From: Paenibacillus sp. 1001270B_150601_E10
Lineage (GTDB): Bacteria > Bacillota > Bacilli > Paenibacillales > Paenibacillaceae
Assembly: GCF_015558675.1 (NCBI RefSeq)
Contig: NZ_JADMOL010000001.1
Span: 188,507 to 252,506, forward strand
Direction of reading: 5' to 3'
DNA: 64,000 nucleotides
The translations under genes were made by a program, and so were the position numbers. This document shows, piece after piece, positions 61,238 through 64,000 of the stretch. The notes under the pieces are model-generated. The model did no database searches. It was not told the DNA's origin and worked only from the letters and a program-made list of their open reading frames with translations. Position 1 is the stretch's first letter. Each line of letters opens with the position of its first letter.

Positions 61238-62161
61238 TCATTTCAAAAATATTTTTATTTCTTCTGCAATTCGGTCTGATTGCTCATAGTGAATATAATG
61301 GCTGGTGTCGAGTTCAATCAATCTTGTATGATCATTCATGCCTGCATATTCTCGTTGAGTATTGACCCAATCTCCCTTTTCCCCTAATCCCTCACCGTTC
61401 GATGTAAACAAGAGCATTGGTATATTGGGATTTCCAAGTCTCGATACAGTTTTAGCATTCTCGGTTACCATTTTTATTTCTTCCAGCATGTCGCTATTCA
61501 GGGTCATGGTGTGCACAAGATTATGGTGCTGTTTGATTTCGTCTTCATTAAGTGCTCGTTCGTTGACTGGATTTATAAACGAGAATCGATGGAATCCCAT
61601 GTACGTTAAAGCTCTTGTGATATTAATCATAAACTGACGATTTGGAAGTATCTCATAACCTCGAGGCAATGCCATATCCAAACCTATAATAGCCTCTATT
61701 TCATCAGGGTACATCTTCGCCCAATATAAAGCCTCTAATGCGGACATGGAGTGTGGCGTTAGTATGTATGGACCACTCTCTCCTGCGAGGATTAATGCCT
61801 CTCTAGCCTCTTGTACCATCGTATCCACATCGCGAGGGAATCCGCTAATATCAGAATACCCATAACCGAACTTCTCCACAACGACTGTACGGTATTCATC
61901 TGATAATTTGGAATATAATACTTTAAAATCATATACGGGAGAAGCAGTGCCCGAACCGGACATCAACACTAGCGTTTTACGATTCTTTTTCCCTTCTGCA
62001 TACACATGCATCTGTTTCTCTTTCACTTGTACGAGTTTGCCGTTAGTCACAAGCTGCTGCTTTTCTTTGGCGAACATATAATGGTTGTATACTGTCAATC
62101 CAAATAAACTAAAGATGATAGCCCCAATGATCACTAGGCCATATTTCAAATATCCTCTCAT
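61238..62161 (-). CDS. Membrane-anchored alpha/beta hydrolase
   Basis: 307 residues. One N-terminal transmembrane helix (about 8-27) is followed by an alpha/beta-hydrolase domain: oxyanion region LVLMSGSGTASP, nucleophile elbow LTPHSMSALEALYWA (a His-Ser-Met-Ser variant of GxSxG), acid in GLDMAL or near MLLFTSNGE, and the catalytic His in LIELDTSHYIHYEQ. The domain should face outside the cell. Substrate unknown. The flanking sequence 60967-61237 has no supported gene. Confidence 0.85.
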   Translation of the reverse strand: MRGYLKYGLVIIGAIIFSLFGLTVYNHYMFAKEKQQLVTNGKLVQVKEKQMHVYAEGKKNRKTLVLMSGSGTASPVYDFKVLYSKLSDEYRTVVVEKFGYGYSDISGFPRDVDTMVQEAREALILAGESGPYILTPHSMSALEALYWAKMYPDEIEAIIGLDMALPRGYEILPNRQFMINITRALTYMGFHRFSFINPVNERALNEDEIKQHHNLVHTMTLNSDMLEEIKMVTENAKTVSRLGNPNIPMLLFTSNGEGLGEKGDWVNTQREYAGMNDHTRLIELDTSHYIHYEQSDRIAEEIKIFLK

Positions 62162-62336
62162 GCAGAATCTCCTTCTAATCCCTATTTAAGGTGCCTGCAG
62201 ATTAGGACGGAAACACCTCGTTTTTCCCTTCATCCAATTTAGGACGAGCAGTTGCTTTTTATCGGAATAAGCATTCATCAGCAGGAATAACTTATACAAA
62301 GTTTTTGATCATAAGTCATGATGGAGGTGGGATGGT

Positions 62337-63134
62337 TTGTCTAATATTTTTGTGTCTCGATCTTTGGATGAAATTCGCTTCTGGTCACGGATTATGAAGG
62401 AACACTCTCTATTTCTAAAACTCGGTTTTAGATGCGAGGATACACAGCTCATTAATGAAGCAAACCAGTTTTACGCGCTGTTTGATCAAATTGAAAGGAA
62501 ATCACATGATTTTACCGCAGATACAGATCCCCAACAAATCGTGCGTTTTAACACGGAAGTGCATAACGCCGCAGTGCATATATGGGCATTTAAGCGAAAA
62601 ATATTAGGACTCGTGCTGACATGTCAAATGCCTGGTGCAAATAACTTCCCTTTGCTCATTGATCATACAAGCAGAGAAGCAAATTATTTCAGAACACGTT
62701 TGGAACAATTAAATAGCGGACAATTAGATCCTCTTCCCGATGCAATCATTAATGAAAATGTGTTCTTTCTACGAATCATGGCCGATCATGCTAAGTTTAT
62801 TGGCCACCTCCTAGATCCATCGGAAAGACAGCTCGTTGAGCAAGCTCGCAACTTCAGTCACGACTTCGACCAGCTGTTATTTCAAGCAAGAGATTTAGAC
62901 TCCATGCGGCCTCAGTCATTAACAAAACCCTTACTTGATCAATTTTTAGATCAGAATCGAGTGTCAGTAGCCTCCCTCCGTGATTTCAAAAAAACCGCTA
63001 GAGATTTGATTGAAGCATGCAAAATCAAAAGTATTATTCATCCTTTGCTAGCCGATCATGTTTTTCGCGAAGCCGAACGCTTTCTTGAAATTATTGATTT
63101 GTTTGAGCAAAGTTTACTTAACGTACAACCATAA
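62337..63134 (+). CDS. DUF2935 protein (ferritin-like helical, putative metal binding)
   Basis: 265 residues made of two similar helical halves, each with the repeated pattern EIRFWSRIMKEHSLFLKLGF and NENVFFLRIMADHAKFIGHLLD. Conserved Glu and His residues on these helices (E..W..IM.EH; HTSREANYF; DHVFREAERF) are consistent with a metal site. Proteins of this family are common in Bacillus; function unknown. The start is TTG at 62337 with GGAGGTGG upstream; ATG starts nearby are out of frame. Confidence 0.85.
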   Translation: MSNIFVSRSLDEIRFWSRIMKEHSLFLKLGFRCEDTQLINEANQFYALFDQIERKSHDFTADTDPQQIVRFNTEVHNAAVHIWAFKRKILGLVLTCQMPGANNFPLLIDHTSREANYFRTRLEQLNSGQLDPLPDAIINENVFFLRIMADHAKFIGHLLDPSERQLVEQARNFSHDFDQLLFQARDLDSMRPQSLTKPLLDQFLDQNRVSVASLRDFKKTARDLIEACKIKSIIHPLLADHVFREAERFLEIIDLFEQSLLNVQP

Positions 63135-63155
63135 CCATCCAAAACAATTACCTCT

Positions 63156-63184
63156 AAAACCATCTGCATCATGCAGGCGGTTTT
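63156..63184 (+). terminator. Terminator after the DUF2935 gene
   Basis: AAAACC and CTGC pair with GCAG and GGTTTT (plus one wobble and one mismatch) around a 5-base loop. The sequence is very like the hairpin at 63783-63811. Confidence 0.75.
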
Positions 63185-63403
63185 ACACATGTATATACCA
63201 ATTAATATGAATTGTTTACAGTCCAATAGTGATAGCGAAGGTCGCACTTTCGTTTTTTTGCTAGATACTTTCGTATTCTTCTAGTCATACTAATCTCCAC
63301 ATATCTTCCTCATGATTCACCTATACCCGTTCACAATCGTAACATACAATAGATGGAAACTATATGTGTTTCAATCAAATACATGATGGGATGTGTGATA
63401 GAT

Positions 63404-63658
63404 ATGAGTAAATTAGACAAGGTAAAAGCAGAATTATACAACCATGGTATCGATGCTATTGATGAGCTTGGAGTTGAATATCCAGGTGGGAAATCGTCGA
63501 GTTTCAACTATGAAGAACTTCTTGAAGCGGGGTCAAATGAAGATAAAGAATCCGCCCTATTGTCTTGGTTAGACAATGTCGATTGGGACGAAGCAGAGGA
63601 GTTAGAAGTAGAACTCCATGATGGTACTAAATTTGAGATCGACTTAGATACTGATTAG
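63404..63658 (+). CDS. Small acidic protein of unknown function
   Basis: About 84 residues, strongly acidic in its C-terminal half (DNVDWDEAEELEVELHDG, FEIDLDTD). It has a predicted helix-strand mix, no signal peptide and no cysteine. The start at MSKLDKVKAELYNHG is preferred by sequence character; the ribosome site is weak, and ATG codons 18 and 51 bases further upstream are in frame. I do not recognise it. The acidic, small size recalls immunity or antirestriction proteins, but nothing else supports that. Confidence 0.6.
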   Translation: MSKLDKVKAELYNHGIDAIDELGVEYPGGKSSSFNYEELLEAGSNEDKESALLSWLDNVDWDEAEELEVELHDGTKFEIDLDTD

Positions 63659-63782
63659 ATCAGGGAATTGATCGTAACGCTATCCAAGAACGGTAGGATA
63701 ATCAAATCAAGATCATCTCAAAATAATAGATACATCGATATGCCCTAGTACCGATCAGTGCCTATATAAGAGCTCACTAAAC

Positions 63783-63811
63783 AAAACCGCCTACATCATG
63801 TTGGCGGTTTT
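63783..63811 (+). terminator. Terminator after the small acidic gene
   Basis: AAAACCGCC and GGCGGTTTT form a perfect 9-base stem with an 11-base loop. It resembles the hairpin at 63156-63184, including the CATCATG core and the following CACATGT. Confidence 0.8.
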
Positions 63812-63966
63812 CACATGTCTATGTGTACGTTTTAGAGGAAAATGGAGAGCCTGAGATTCAGAAATGATAAAAGCTATTCATTTCGAAAATGAATTAGACT
63901 CGTGCACATACCATCATTATACTCCACCCATATATATAATTCAGATTTACGGATGGAGGGTGAAAA

Positions 63967-64000
63967 ATGGCAATAAGCCCACTTTGCAGACAATTTGCAA
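63967..64000 (+). CDS. Start of a further gene (cut by the window edge)
   Basis: An ATG at 63967 follows GGAGGG at a six-base distance and opens a frame of 11 codons (MAISPLCRQFA) to the end of the window. The ribosome site is good, but too little is present to suggest a function. Confidence 0.55.
   Translation, partial: MAISPLCRQFA

Noticed and set aside
61056-61241. A 61-codon frame whose ATG overlaps the stop codon of the alpha/beta hydrolase gene
   Set aside because: No ribosome site, unusual residue make-up and no recognisable motif; the overlap alone is not enough to call a gene.
1-64000. tRNA, rRNA, CRISPR arrays, insertion sequences, prophage
   Set aside because: Looked for characteristic sequences, transposase motifs and regular repeats; none was found by eye.

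Overview
The window looks like chromosome of a Paenibacillus-type member of the Bacillota. The evidence is the gene families (double dynamin, SLH-domain and GerMN proteins, bacillithiol genes, the YpjA/YpjB/YpiF families), strong AGGAGG-type ribosome sites, frequent GTG and TTG starts, a T-box leader, and gene order shared with Bacillus subtilis (ypiF-qcrABC-ypjA-ypjB-ypjC-ypjD-dapB-mgsA-bshB1-bshA-cca-birA-panBCD-dinG and tseB/asnS/dnaD). No rRNA, tRNA, CRISPR array, insertion sequence or prophage was seen.

Layout. 1-490: end of an ABC exporter gene. 0.7-5.6 kb: tandem dynamin GTPase, a small unknown protein and nth. 5.7-10.8 kb: cell-surface genes (SLH protein, GerMN lipoprotein, N-acetylmuramoyl-L-alanine amidase). 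11.0-14.1 kb: leuCD with a divergent LysR regulator. 14.2-17.5 kb: a membrane-anchored NagZ-like GH3 enzyme, a broken omega-amidase gene (mtnU) and a secreted protein. 17.6-25.3 kb: mtnE, a proline T-box, then proB-proA-proC-mtnW-mtnX-mtnB, so methionine salvage genes appear to lie downstream of a proline-sensing leader. 25.5-29.9 kb: hbd-ackA-asnS, then dnaD. 30-34.8 kb: an FtsH-like protease with a small membrane partner, tseB, an MTA/SAH deaminase and rex. 34.8-43.6 kb: dinG, a TPR protein, panBCD with a structured leader, birA and cca. 43.6-47.3 kb: bshA, bshB1, mgsA, dapB and a MazG-like gene. 47.4-54.7 kb: YitT, ypjB, an SDR/VOC pair, ypjA, qcrABC, ypiF and an IDEAL protein. 54.7-58.5 kb: gamma-carbonic-anhydrase-like protein, a winged-helix-like unknown, a histidine phosphatase, and an ECF sigma/anti-sigma pair. 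58.5-64 kb: a looser accessory end with an acetyltransferase, an unknown coiled-coil/beta protein, a membrane hydrolase, a DUF2935 protein, a small acidic protein and the start of one more gene.

The least explained signal is inside cca: from about 42392 to 42950 the coding sequence is an almost unbroken run of fourteen inverted repeats (arms of 5-15 bases, one a perfect 15-base pair, some with minor interruptions). Other points of interest are the proline T-box upstream of mtnWXB, loss of the catalytic-lysine segment of mtnU through what looks like an 8-base deletion, a panB leader with two tandem terminator-like hairpins, an Fnr/Crp-like palindrome just downstream of the qcr promoter, and an 11-base perfect inverted repeat over the hbd promoter region.

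All calls were made by reading the sequence; no database search or folding program was run. Family names rest on recognised motifs and gene order.
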